Assembly (NCBI GenBank): GCA_041672845.1
Contig: JBAYYV010000005.1
Span: 1 to 64,000 of the forward strand
Length of the DNA stretch: 64,000 nucleotides
DNA from: JBAYDV01 sp041672845
GTDB taxonomy: Bacteria > Bacteroidota > Bacteroidia > Bacteroidales > UBA932
Direction: 5' to 3'
A model generated the notes under the pieces. The model was not told where the DNA came from, did not search any database, and worked only from the letters and a program-made list of their open reading frames with translations. This document shows positions 19,332 through 28,023 of this stretch, one piece after another. The first letter of the stretch is position 1; every line of letters begins with the position of its first letter. Made by a program: the position numbers and the translations under genes.

Positions 19332-20858
19332 TTACTTGTCTATAGATTTAATTTTTTGTTTGTTGTTTGTCTTTTTCTTATGTCCCCAGCTAAGTCCTAA
19401 CCCTCCGATTATAAGGGTAGTAATCGGGCTAAGATAACAGAAAAATGAAAACGGTAGATATGTAAGTGTGGCTACTCCTAAGATAGAAGCTTGTGTCATA
19501 CCGCAAGTATTCCATGGTATTAATGGAGAAGTAACTGTTACTGAGTCTTCTATAGTTCTACTTAATAACTGAGATTTATATCCTCTCCTTTTATATTCAT
19601 CACCATACATACTTCCAGATAATACTATAGAAATATATTGATCAGCCGTACATATATTTAATAATAAGCCTGAAATCACAGTAGATCCTATAAGACTAAA
19701 TCTATTTTTTGCTATTTTCAATACACCTCTCATAATACTTTCTAACATACCTGAAGCTGTTATGGCACCACCAAAACACATAGCACATATAATAAGCCAA
19801 ACGGTATTAAGCATTCCTGCCATACCATTAGTAGAAACTAATTCATTTAAAGCTGCTACACCTGTATTAATACTAGTAGCACCAAAAACACTAATCAAAC
19901 TACCTTTAAACAAATCGAAATTGGCCGATAAATTTCCACCATAATTAGATACATTAGATATTTCTCTTATAATATCTGGCTGAAATATTAAAGCTGCTAT
20001 TATACCCATTACTACTGATAAAAATAAACAAATAAGAGCCGGAACTTTATATACTATTAATACTGCAGTAAGTATTGGAACGATTAATAACCATGGTGTT
20101 ATATTGAAAGAATCTAATAATCCTTGAGAAAATACATCTGAAGTTATATCTACTGGTATTTCATGAAAAATACCTATAACAGTAAATATTATTAAGGTAA
20201 TCAGCATAGTCGGAACAGTAGTCTGAAGCATATTTTTTATATGAGTAAAAAGCGGAGTACCGGTAGTACTTGCTGCTAAAACTGTAGTATCAGATAGTGG
20301 AGAAATTTTATCACCGAAATATGCACCTGAAATAATAGTACCAGCTATTAGTCCTTCACTGAATCCCTCAGCTTGTCCTATACCTAATAATGCTACTCCT
20401 ATAGTAGCGATGGTAGTCCAAGAACTACCTGTCACTAGTGATACTAATGCACAAATAATACAACTAGCTACTAAAAAATAGCTAGGATGCAATATTTGTA
20501 CACCATAATATATTAGAGTAGGGACTACTCCACTTACCATCCATGCCCCAGATAATGAACCTATTAGTAATAATAAAAGAAGAGCAGTGGAAATATTTCT
20601 TATTTTATCTGCTATTCCATTTTCAATAACTTTCCAATTAACATATTTACCCAATATAGCTATAGCACATATTACACCAGTAGAAAGTAATAAACAAACC
20701 TGACTAGCACCACTTAAAGCATCAGATTTAAATACTTTAATAGTAATAAATAATAAACAAATTAAAACTATAACAGGTATTATTGATATTATTAGAGAAG
20801 GAAGTTTTTTTTCTCCAGTTTTAGAAGAAACATCTTGGGAAGGCAGGTCATTTTTCAT
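19332..20858 (-). CDS. nhaC: Na+/H+ antiporter NhaC family
   Basis: A 508-residue protein with about 11-12 membrane helices. Conserved NhaC features are ALVSLVTGSSWTTIATIGVA (about 137-156), IAGTIISGAYFGDKISPLSD (about 172-191), and NICTADQYISIVLSG with the SRTIEDSVTVTSPLIPWNTC segment after it (about 400-450). It exchanges protons for sodium. Some family members instead carry lysine/malate or other substrates. It stands alone, with a possible -7 box at 20936-20943. Confidence 0.93.
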   Translation of the reverse strand: MKNDLPSQDVSSKTGEKKLPSLIISIIPVIVLICLLFITIKVFKSDALSGASQVCLLLSTGVICAIAILGKYVNWKVIENGIADKIRNISTALLLLLLIGSLSGAWMVSGVVPTLIYYGVQILHPSYFLVASCIICALVSLVTGSSWTTIATIGVALLGIGQAEGFSEGLIAGTIISGAYFGDKISPLSDTTVLAASTTGTPLFTHIKNMLQTTVPTMLITLIIFTVIGIFHEIPVDITSDVFSQGLLDSFNITPWLLIVPILTAVLIVYKVPALICLFLSVVMGIIAALIFQPDIIREISNVSNYGGNLSANFDLFKGSLISVFGATSINTGVAALNELVSTNGMAGMLNTVWLIICAMCFGGAITASGMLESIMRGVLKIAKNRFSLIGSTVISGLLLNICTADQYISIVLSGSMYGDEYKRRGYKSQLLSRTIEDSVTVTSPLIPWNTCGMTQASILGVATLTYLPFSFFCYLSPITTLIIGGLGLSWGHKKKTNNKQKIKSIDK

Positions 20859-20935
20859 AGAATTTATATATTAGCAGCCTTCATAATATCATAAATTTAT
20901 TATATAAATTTTAAATAATTATCATTTAAGCTTAA

Positions 20936-20943
20936 CAAATATA
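20936..20943 (-). promoter_or_regulatory. Candidate -7 box of nhaC
   Basis: TATATTTG on the minus strand fits TAnnTTTG, 77 bases upstream of the nhaC start. No matching -33 element. Confidence 0.25.
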
Positions 20944-20995
20944 CTAAAAATAGGATAAAAATATTGTTCTATATCATTTAATAGTCGATATAGTA

Positions 20996-21508
20996 CTAAT
21001 GATCGATACCATTCCTAGATAAAACACCCTTTTGATAATAATGTTTCACTTCTTTCATATCAGTGACCAAATCAGCTATTTCTACTATAGATTCTGGCAT
21101 AACACGACCAGTAAGTACGACTTCACAATTATAATCTTTAGCCTTAAGCGCCTCTATAACATCTTCTTCATTAAGTAAATCATAATAAAACGCAATGCCT
21201 ATTTCATCCAAAATAACCAAATCTGTTTTCCCAGAGGCCATAATTTCTCGGCATTTTTTAAGTCCCGCATACGCCAATTCTGAATCTTTCGGCCTAGTAT
21301 CTCTTTCTATGAAACAACCATCTCCAAGCTGTTCAATAGTTAGCTTTTCGAATTTTTTATCTAGTGCGTCTTCATTATACTTCATGGATTTTACAAACTG
21401 TCCAATATATACTGACATTCCAGCACATAAAGCTCTGACAGCTAATCCAAAAGCAGCTGTGGTCTTTCCTTTTCCAGTTCCTTTGTATACTTGTATATAA
21501 CCTTTCAT
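20996..21508 (-). CDS. cobO: Cob(I)yrinic acid a,c-diamide adenosyltransferase (CobO/BtuR)
   Basis: The 170-residue protein begins with the CobA/CobO P-loop (YKGTGKGKTTAAFGLAVRAL, GTGKGKTT at 10-17). It continues with VYIGQFVKSMKYNE, LVILDEIGIAFYYDL and EVVLTGRVMPESIVEIADLV. The enzyme transfers the adenosyl group of ATP to the cobalt of corrinoids. No other cobalamin gene is in the window, so it may serve corrinoid salvage. The DUF89 gene lies 43 bases upstream on the same strand. Confidence 0.95.
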   Translation of the reverse strand: MKGYIQVYKGTGKGKTTAAFGLAVRALCAGMSVYIGQFVKSMKYNEDALDKKFEKLTIEQLGDGCFIERDTRPKDSELAYAGLKKCREIMASGKTDLVILDEIGIAFYYDLLNEEDVIEALKAKDYNCEVVLTGRVMPESIVEIADLVTDMKEVKHYYQKGVLSRNGIDH

Positions 21509-21551
21509 AAAACTCTATTATTTTATAATTTTCTAATTATATAGAAAATTT

Positions 21552-22421
21552 CTAAAACTGTCTCTTGGTAACTACCATTTTCATAGTCGGAATTGATAGT
21601 ATTTCTGCCATCGGTTTACATTTAGCTATCAACATAAAATATGTATTTGGATGATGTTCAAATACAAGACCTTCTAGATTTCCTTGTCCTTTAGATATAA
21701 TTAAATCAGCTTCTTTATAACGTTTCTGAAACTCTAAACTACATTCAGGAAGAACAGTAGAAGGCGCATCTGAACCATTATCTATTATTTCACAAACCTT
21801 ATCTATACCTACTCTTTTAGCATCCTCTAAAGTCATATCATTTATTACTGGAGTTCCTCTACAGACAAACGTGACTTTTGGATAGTTTTTGTTTCCTTTT
21901 ACAGAATCATATATTTTTTCTATAAACAACTTATCAAATACTGCCTCTCCAGCATTATCTCCTAAATATAAAATAGATTTTGCTTGTGCTACCGCCTTCC
22001 TTAATGATTCTGTTTCATCTAAATATAATGAAGTCTTTAACAATTCTTTTATTTGAGTAATTAATTCACCTTTCAGAGAATGAGCTCCATAATCTATAAT
22101 ATTTCCTACAACAGCTAAACGTGCAGCTGTTTGAAATGGATTTTCAGAATTATTTACAAATAATTTCCAATAATCATAATCTTTTAAAAGAACTTTATTA
22201 GCAGATTCTTTCTCACTAGCATATAAGTCATTAATACCTAAAACCTCTTTAACTATTCTATGAAAACCAGCTGCTATTTGTGGATTAGGAGCATCCCAGT
22301 TTTGTGTTAAACTGTTATGTACTTTTTGGATTAATAAATCAGAGATTTCCTCTGAGGGGTTAAATTTTTCTATTAATTCACCTACTGAACGTAAATGACA
22401 AAAATAACATATATGTCTCAT
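21552..22421 (-). CDS. DUF89 / ARMT1-like family protein
   Basis: A 289-residue protein. An N-terminal CxxCxxR motif (CYFCHLR, Cys5 and Cys8) precedes a helical domain (about 30-140). The metal/substrate motifs of the DUF89 fold follow: SILYLGDNAGEAVFDKLFIE (Asp155, Asn156), VTFVCRGTPVINDMTLEDA and LIISKGQGNLEGL. DUF89 proteins are metal-dependent phosphatases thought to remove damaged phosphometabolites. The bacterial CxxC subgroup is poorly characterised. It probably shares an operon with cobO. It is divergent from the deaminase gene. Confidence 0.88.
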   Translation of the reverse strand: MRHICYFCHLRSVGELIEKFNPSEEISDLLIQKVHNSLTQNWDAPNPQIAAGFHRIVKEVLGINDLYASEKESANKVLLKDYDYWKLFVNNSENPFQTAARLAVVGNIIDYGAHSLKGELITQIKELLKTSLYLDETESLRKAVAQAKSILYLGDNAGEAVFDKLFIEKIYDSVKGNKNYPKVTFVCRGTPVINDMTLEDAKRVGIDKVCEIIDNGSDAPSTVLPECSLEFQKRYKEADLIISKGQGNLEGLVFEHHPNTYFMLIAKCKPMAEILSIPTMKMVVTKRQF

Positions 22422-22494
22422 GCCGTGAAGATACTGAAATATCCTTTGTTATTAAGATGGATTTTCTTTATTTTTGTTTCTAATTATAGAAATA

Positions 22495-22965
22495 ATGACC
22501 AAAGAAGAATTAATGAGAAGAGCCATTGAGCTCGCAGAGACAAATATTTGTAATAATGGTGGCCCTTTCGGAGCTATCATAGCAGATAAAGAAGGAAATA
22601 TTATTTCAGAAGGTTCTAATAGAGTTACTTTTGATCATGACCCTACAGCACATGCAGAAATTAATAGTATTAGAAAGGCTTGCGCTACTTTGAACACTTT
22701 TGATTTAAAAGGATATGAAATATATTCTAGTTGCGAACCTTGTCCTATGTGCTTAGGAGCTATCTATTGGGCACATCTCGATCATATTTATTATGCTAAT
22801 TCTAGGATAGATGCCCAAAACATCGGTTTTGATGATACTTTTATATATGATGAAATAGCTAAAGATATTCCTGATAGAGATATTCCTGCCACTCAAATAT
22901 TAAGAGATGAAGCTATTAAGACTTTTACTGAGTGGAAAAATAAAGAGGATAAAATCGAATATTAA
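22495..22965 (+). CDS. Nucleoside/guanine deaminase (cytidine deaminase-like fold)
   Basis: From the ATG at 22495 the protein has 156 residues. It carries the zinc motif HAEINSIRKAC (His54, Glu56) and PCPMCLGAIYWA (Cys83, Cys86). The C-terminal part, DIPDRDIPATQILRDEAIKT, resembles the GuaD type of guanine deaminase rather than tRNA adenosine deaminase TadA. A TTG at 22474 would extend the protein by seven hydrophobic residues, but the ATG is preferred. It would act in purine salvage or catabolism. It heads a run of three plus-strand genes. Confidence 0.9.
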   Translation: MTKEELMRRAIELAETNICNNGGPFGAIIADKEGNIISEGSNRVTFDHDPTAHAEINSIRKACATLNTFDLKGYEIYSSCEPCPMCLGAIYWAHLDHIYYANSRIDAQNIGFDDTFIYDEIAKDIPDRDIPATQILRDEAIKTFTEWKNKEDKIEY

Positions 22966-22992
22966 TTTAATAATCAAACTAGATCATTAATA

Positions 22993-23907
22993 ATGACTAA
23001 AATAGATTTTATAATTAATCCCATTTCTGGAACTGGCAAAAAAAGTCCAATTGAAAAATCTATACGTGATAATATAACTGCTAATCCACTACATCAAATT
23101 AGAATTATTTATACTGAATATGCTGGCCATGCTTTTAAATTAGCGACAGCTGCAGCCTTAGAAGGAATAAATATTGTCGTAGCTGTAGGTGGAGACGGGA
23201 CAGTAAATGAAATCGCTTCAGCGCTAGTTCACACTAAAACTATTCTAGCCATTATCCCTTGTGGTTCAGGCAATGGTCTTGCTCGTAGCCAAAAAATTCC
23301 GATAAATTATAATAAAGCCCTAAAACTTATTTTTTCAGCAGAGAAAAGCTATTTAAAAACCACAGATTACGGAATAATAAATGGTCATAAATTTTTCTGC
23401 ACTTGTGGTATAGGTTTTGATGCTGAAATTAGTATGCGTTTTAGTAATGCATCTTCTAGAGGTCTAGGTACTTATATTCATGAATCCATAAAGGAATATT
23501 TAAATTATAAAAGTCAATATTATAAAATAGAAACAGATAACAAAACTTATAAATATAGAGCTTTTATATTATGTTGTGGAAATGCAAACCAATGGGGAAA
23601 TGAAGCATATATTACCCCTGACGCCGATATTAGTGATGGATTGATGGATATAACTATTATTAGACCTTTTTCTCCTCTTAATGGGCTTCTATTATTATTC
23701 CAAATTTTCAATAAAGGAATTAAAAGGAATTATCGAGTAAAACATTTAAAATCTAAAAATTTAACGATAATAAGAAAATATGAAGGATCTGCTCATTTCG
23801 ATGGAGAACCTATAAAACTTGGTAAAGAAATTACTATTAGTACTATTCATTTAGGGTTAACCATATTAGTACCGATAAAACATAATAAAACTAAACAGTT
23901 AAACTGA
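22993..23907 (+). CDS. Diacylglycerol/lipid kinase family protein (YegS/DgkB-like)
   Basis: A 304-residue protein with the diacylglycerol kinase catalytic motif VVAVGGDGTVNEIASAL (GGDGT at 66-70), the nucleotide-binding IPCGSGNGLARS, and FCTCGIGFDAEIS and AHFDGEPIKLGKEITI in the C-terminal beta-sandwich. The family phosphorylates diacylglycerol, ceramide-like lipids or related lipids with ATP at the inner membrane. The next gene, 18 bases downstream, encodes an LtaS-like phosphotransferase. That enzyme class releases diacylglycerol, so a recycling role is plausible. Confidence 0.92.
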   Translation: MTKIDFIINPISGTGKKSPIEKSIRDNITANPLHQIRIIYTEYAGHAFKLATAAALEGINIVVAVGGDGTVNEIASALVHTKTILAIIPCGSGNGLARSQKIPINYNKALKLIFSAEKSYLKTTDYGIINGHKFFCTCGIGFDAEISMRFSNASSRGLGTYIHESIKEYLNYKSQYYKIETDNKTYKYRAFILCCGNANQWGNEAYITPDADISDGLMDITIIRPFSPLNGLLLLFQIFNKGIKRNYRVKHLKSKNLTIIRKYEGSAHFDGEPIKLGKEITISTIHLGLTILVPIKHNKTKQLN

Positions 23908-23925
23908 ATAATTAGCTGAAAATAA

Positions 23926-25944
23926 ATGGAAAAAAAATATAAATTTTCTTATGTATATGATCGTTTATGGTCATTAACCAGAAATTTGCTTCTATCATTA
24001 GTATTATTAATGATATGTAGACTTATTTTCTACTGGGAAAATAGCAGTATATTCGGAGTAATAGCCTCTAGTGAATGGATAAATATATTCCAAGGAGGTT
24101 TAAGATTTGATTTATCAGCTCTTATGTATGCGAACTTATTGTATATTCTAATGATGATAATCCCAGCTAACATTAATAATAAAATATATAATAATATAGC
24201 TAAATGGATTTTCGTAGTTACTAATAGTATTTTGAACATATCTAACTTAGCAGACTCAGTATATTTCCCTTTTAATAATGTTAGAACCACCGCAAGAATA
24301 TTTACAGAATTTAGTAATGATAATAATATCGCTGGTATTATCGGAGTAGAAATATTTAAACATTGGTACCTAACTTTAACTGGGATTCTCTTTATTATAA
24401 TATTAATTAAGTTTTATAGAAAACCAAAACATACTGAAATATCTAATAAATGGATTTTTTATATTTCTAAAACTGTAATATTAGGAATAGTATTATTCTT
24501 TACCCTAACATTTATAAGAGGAGGCATAGGTAGAACAGTTAGGCCTATCACTTTAAGTAATGCTACTAAATATGTTTCAAGACCACTTAATGCTAATATC
24601 GTATTAAACACTCCTTTCTCCATAATAAGAAGTATAGGCAAACCTGCTTTTCATAAGAAAGAATATTTTAAGAATGAAAAAGAAATGCTTAAATACTTTA
24701 ATTCTATTAAACAGGCTCCTAAAAAAGAATTTAAACCATTAAACATAGTAGTATTAATAACTGAAAGTTTCGGCAGAGAATATAGTGGCTATTTAAATAA
24801 AGACTTAGATGATAGCACATACACAGGGTACACACCTTTCCTTGATTCTCTTATGAAAGAAAGTCTCTGCTGGAAAACATCATATTCCAACGGTAGAAAA
24901 AGTATAGATGCGATGCCTTCTATATTATGTAGTATCCCTATGTTCAAAGAACCTTTCTTCTTAACTCCATACGCCCTTAATGACATTCAAAGTATGGCAG
25001 GATTATTAAAAGACAAATCGTATTATTCAGCATTCTTCCATGGAGGTAAAAATGGAACAATGGGGTTTGCGGCTTTCGCCAATACTGTGGGATTTGATGA
25101 TTATTATGGAATGACAGAATATTGCAATGCTGTAAAAGATGGCGAAAAAGACTGGGATGGACATTGGGGAATTTGGGATGAAGAATTCTACCAATATGAA
25201 GCAGATGAAATAAGTACATTTAAACAACCATTCTTTGTAAGTAGTTTTTCAGTATCATCTCACCATCCATTTAATGTACCTGATAAATATAAAGGAAAAT
25301 TTCCTATGGGACATAGACCTATGCATCAGTGTATAGGTTATCTAGATTATTCTATGAAACAATTCTTTAAGAAAGCATCTAAAGAACCTTGGTTCGACCA
25401 CACCCTTTTCGTAATAACTGGTGATCATTCAAATCAATTCGAACATTCAGTATATGCTACAGATATGGGACTTTACACAGTACCCATAATCTTTTATCAG
25501 CATGGAAACAAAGAACTTAAAGGACTAAGACAAGATATAGCAGAACAAACAGATATTATGCCTACAATTCTTAACTATCTAGGTTATAATAAATCATACG
25601 TAGCATTCGGAAAAGATTTATTAAATACACCTTCAGAAGATACATATAGTATTCATTATTCTAATTCTTATCAAATGGTAATGGGTAATTATTTCTTAGA
25701 ATTTGACGGTAATAAAATAACATCTTTCTATAATTATAAAAACGATCCACTATTAAAAATTAATTTAATTAAAGCTACTCCTAAAGCTATACTGTCTAGC
25801 GACAATACTGACTTGCAGCCGGATGGACTATTAAATGAAAATGCAAAAAGACAAGAAATAAAAATGTTAAATATTCTCAAATCCAAAATTCAACAATATA
25901 TGCAACGCATGTGTGATAATGAATTAGTGATAAAAACTTCTTAA
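23926..25944 (+). CDS. LTA-synthase-family sulfatase-fold transferase (phosphoglycerol/phosphoethanolamine type)
   Basis: The 672-residue protein has five N-terminal membrane helices (about 17-35, 62-80, 92-110, 147-163, 180-198), then an extracytoplasmic sulfatase domain (about 270-600). Metal-site residues are seen at ITESFGREYSG (Glu280), in SNGRKSIDAMPSIL (Ser326 in the place of the usual Thr/Ser nucleophile) and in FVITGDHSNQFEHSVYATDM (Asp and His ligands). The family transfers phosphoglycerol or phosphoethanolamine from phospholipids to glycans or lipids. Gram-negative Bacteroidota lack lipoteichoic acid, so another acceptor is expected. Its stop overlaps the convergent gene by 4 bases. 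Confidence 0.9.
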   Translation: MEKKYKFSYVYDRLWSLTRNLLLSLVLLMICRLIFYWENSSIFGVIASSEWINIFQGGLRFDLSALMYANLLYILMMIIPANINNKIYNNIAKWIFVVTNSILNISNLADSVYFPFNNVRTTARIFTEFSNDNNIAGIIGVEIFKHWYLTLTGILFIIILIKFYRKPKHTEISNKWIFYISKTVILGIVLFFTLTFIRGGIGRTVRPITLSNATKYVSRPLNANIVLNTPFSIIRSIGKPAFHKKEYFKNEKEMLKYFNSIKQAPKKEFKPLNIVVLITESFGREYSGYLNKDLDDSTYTGYTPFLDSLMKESLCWKTSYSNGRKSIDAMPSILCSIPMFKEPFFLTPYALNDIQSMAGLLKDKSYYSAFFHGGKNGTMGFAAFANTVGFDDYYGMTEYCNAVKDGEKDWDGHWGIWDEEFYQYEADEISTFKQPFFVSSFSVSSHHPFNVPDKYKGKFPMGHRPMHQCIGYLDYSMKQFFKKASKEPWFDHTLFVITGDHSNQFEHSVYATDMGLYTVPIIFYQHGNKELKGLRQDIAEQTDIMPTILNYLGYNKSYVAFGKDLLNTPSEDTYSIHYSNSYQMVMGNYFLEFDGNKITSFYNYKNDPLLKINLIKATPKAILSSDNTDLQPDGLLNENAKRQEIKMLNILKSKIQQYMQRMCDNELVIKTS

Positions 25945-27260
25945 AAACTGTATTTAAGCTGAAAAAAACTATTAACTATATAGGTGGAAGGAATATGGTT
26001 TGAATCCATATAAAAAATCTGTGAAATCATACTCAAATCTAAATTTTCCAACAATGATATTTTAATATTCGGCATAAGAAAATATGTATTGATATCAGGA
26101 TAATAAATCCCTGCTAGTGAAAGATTAACTATGGGAGAAGCTATATAATTTATTCTTGTAAATATATTATTTTCACTAAATGATAAGCTTCTAGGATCAG
26201 ATGGCGCTGAATATAACGAAGAATATCCATATAAATTTAAATTAATCACATAATCAGAATCATTATAAAGATATTCAGCTTGAACTGACCATTTAGAATC
26301 TATCATATAATCTAATGATAAACTGCATAATAGAGCATTTTTATTATTATCATTTTGAATATTATTATTATCATTTAATACTAAATGTTCCACTATCTCT
26401 CCTCTAAATCCTATAGGGCCAATATTAGCCTCCCATCCAGCACCTAATACTATTGCTTCAGATTCATTAAACCCCCTAGCTCCTCCTAGAACAGCATTTC
26501 TGTTATTTAAGGGATTTATACCAGATAAATTTTCATAAGCTGTAATAACTTGCAAATCCACAGATGACAAATTTGTTTTAAACATAGCAGCTACTGAAAC
26601 ATGGTTAACACTATCTATTTTGGCTATAGCTTGAATAGAAGATAAATCGCCTAAATAATATTTAACTGATACAGCATCAAATCCCTGTTTTTCAGGATAA
26701 TCAATATCATAATAAGAAAATGTACTCATGATATTACAAGGATTCCAAACCAGACTTCTACTCCAATTAATATTTTGACGTCCAATACAAAACTCCCAAT
26801 TACCTATAAAATATTGTATATTAAATCTATCGAAAATACTCTTAATATCCCGTCGGTCACCATAATGCCAATTCATAGTTAAAGGAAGAAAATTTACTCC
26901 TCGAGAGAAAAAGTTGGAATTATTAGACATTCCAAAATTAGGTAAAACTAAATTACGCATACCTATATTTATAAATAAATTCGACCCATAAGAATATTCA
27001 AAATTCAAACGATTATATATAGAATAATCATAACTCATATCATCCAAATACATACCCATACCCATAACTGAAATATATCCATCTACAGTAAAAACAGATT
27101 TATTAGTCTGAACATCTGAATTAGTTTGTGCTTTTAATGTTACTGGAATAAAAGCAAAGAAAATAATACTCAAAGAAATAAGAGCAGAAACGATTATCGA
27201 AACACTAATAGATATTGAATTCGATAACTTAAAATTATGTATGTTTTTATCTATATACAT
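25941..27260 (-). CDS. Outer-membrane beta-barrel protein of a Lol/MacB-like operon
   Basis: The 439-residue protein has a long N-terminus (about 1-20) before a signal-like hydrophobic stretch (about 21-44, ending TLKAQ). Amphipathic strands with alternating aromatic residues follow (RLNFEYSYGSNLFINIGMRN; FNIQYFIGNWEFCIGRQNIN; SVQAEYLYNDSDYVINLNLY), and the protein ends in SFFQLKYSF, the terminal-Phe signature of barrel proteins. No named family is recognised with certainty; it resembles DUF1302-type porins. It is the last gene of the operon LolA-like / FtsX / FtsX / ATPase / barrel, so it likely handles whatever that machine exports. The real start may be downstream of 27260. Confidence 0.75.
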   Translation of the reverse strand: MYIDKNIHNFKLSNSISISVSIIVSALISLSIIFFAFIPVTLKAQTNSDVQTNKSVFTVDGYISVMGMGMYLDDMSYDYSIYNRLNFEYSYGSNLFINIGMRNLVLPNFGMSNNSNFFSRGVNFLPLTMNWHYGDRRDIKSIFDRFNIQYFIGNWEFCIGRQNINWSRSLVWNPCNIMSTFSYYDIDYPEKQGFDAVSVKYYLGDLSSIQAIAKIDSVNHVSVAAMFKTNLSSVDLQVITAYENLSGINPLNNRNAVLGGARGFNESEAIVLGAGWEANIGPIGFRGEIVEHLVLNDNNNIQNDNNKNALLCSLSLDYMIDSKWSVQAEYLYNDSDYVINLNLYGYSSLYSAPSDPRSLSFSENNIFTRINYIASPIVNLSLAGIYYPDINTYFLMPNIKISLLENLDLSMISQIFYMDSNHIPSTYIVNSFFQLKYSF

Positions 27261-27287
27261 TAAAAAAAATTGTATTAAATATACCCT

Positions 27288-27968
27288 CTACTCCTCTATA
27301 GCGCCATCGACTAACTTGATTATTCTTCTGGCTTTTTTCATTACACGAGCATCATGAGTAGAAAAAATGAAAGTGATATTTTCTTCTATATTTAATTTTT
27401 CCATAATATCAAGAAGAGTATTGGTAGATACTGAATCTAAATTAGCCGTAGGTTCATCAGCTAGAATAAACTTGGGTTTAGAAGCTAAAGCTCTAGCTAC
27501 TGCTACCCTTTGCTGCTGTCCTCCAGATAATTGAGCAGGACGAGAATTCATTCTATCTTCTAAGCCTACTTCTTTTAAAAGTTCTTCAGCTCTTTTGCGG
27601 GATTTAAAAGCAGGATAACCTTGAAGAGACATTATGAATTCAGTATTCTCAAGAGCAGTTAATACTGGAAGAAGATTATAAGATTGAAATATGAAACCGA
27701 TATGATCACGTCTATACTTGGTTAAGTCTTTTTCTTTACGTCCGACGATCGATTCACCATCTATAATAATATCTCCAGAAGTAGGTCTGATAAGGCCTCC
27801 AATAAGATTTAATAAAGTAGTTTTACCTGATCCAGAAGGGCCCACGATAGAAGTAAACTCACCTTTTTCTATATTCAAATTTACATTATTGACAGCATGA
27901 ACCTTGATTTCAGATTCATCATATATTTTATTAAGATCTTTTATTTCAATAATATTTTTCATATACAT
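27288..27968 (-). CDS. ABC transporter ATPase, LolD/MacB type
   Basis: A 226-residue ATPase with Walker A GPSGSGKTT (43-51), Q-loop IGFIFQSYNLLPVLTALENT, signature LSGGQQQRVAVARALASKPK, Walker B FILADEPTANLD and the H-loop FIFSTHDARVM. These are hallmarks of the LolD/MacB (type VII) family that powers extraction or mechanical transmission across the envelope rather than membrane transport. The two permease genes lie just upstream and the barrel gene just downstream on the same strand. Confidence 0.95.
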   Translation of the reverse strand: MYMKNIIEIKDLNKIYDESEIKVHAVNNVNLNIEKGEFTSIVGPSGSGKTTLLNLIGGLIRPTSGDIIIDGESIVGRKEKDLTKYRRDHIGFIFQSYNLLPVLTALENTEFIMSLQGYPAFKSRKRAEELLKEVGLEDRMNSRPAQLSGGQQQRVAVARALASKPKFILADEPTANLDSVSTNTLLDIMEKLNIEENITFIFSTHDARVMKKARRIIKLVDGAIEE

Positions 27969-28023
27969 CTTATTTATTATTCATCTTCATCTATTAATTA
28001 AATCTATCCTTGTTAAATTTATC

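Noticed and set aside
22474..22494. TTG start adding seven residues to the deaminase
   Set aside because: The ATG at 22495 gives the normal family N-terminus (MTKEELMRRAIELA).
24977..25227. Antisense ORFs rich in His and Phe within the LtaS-like gene
   Set aside because: They are shadows of the sense gene's codon pattern and have no start context or family features.
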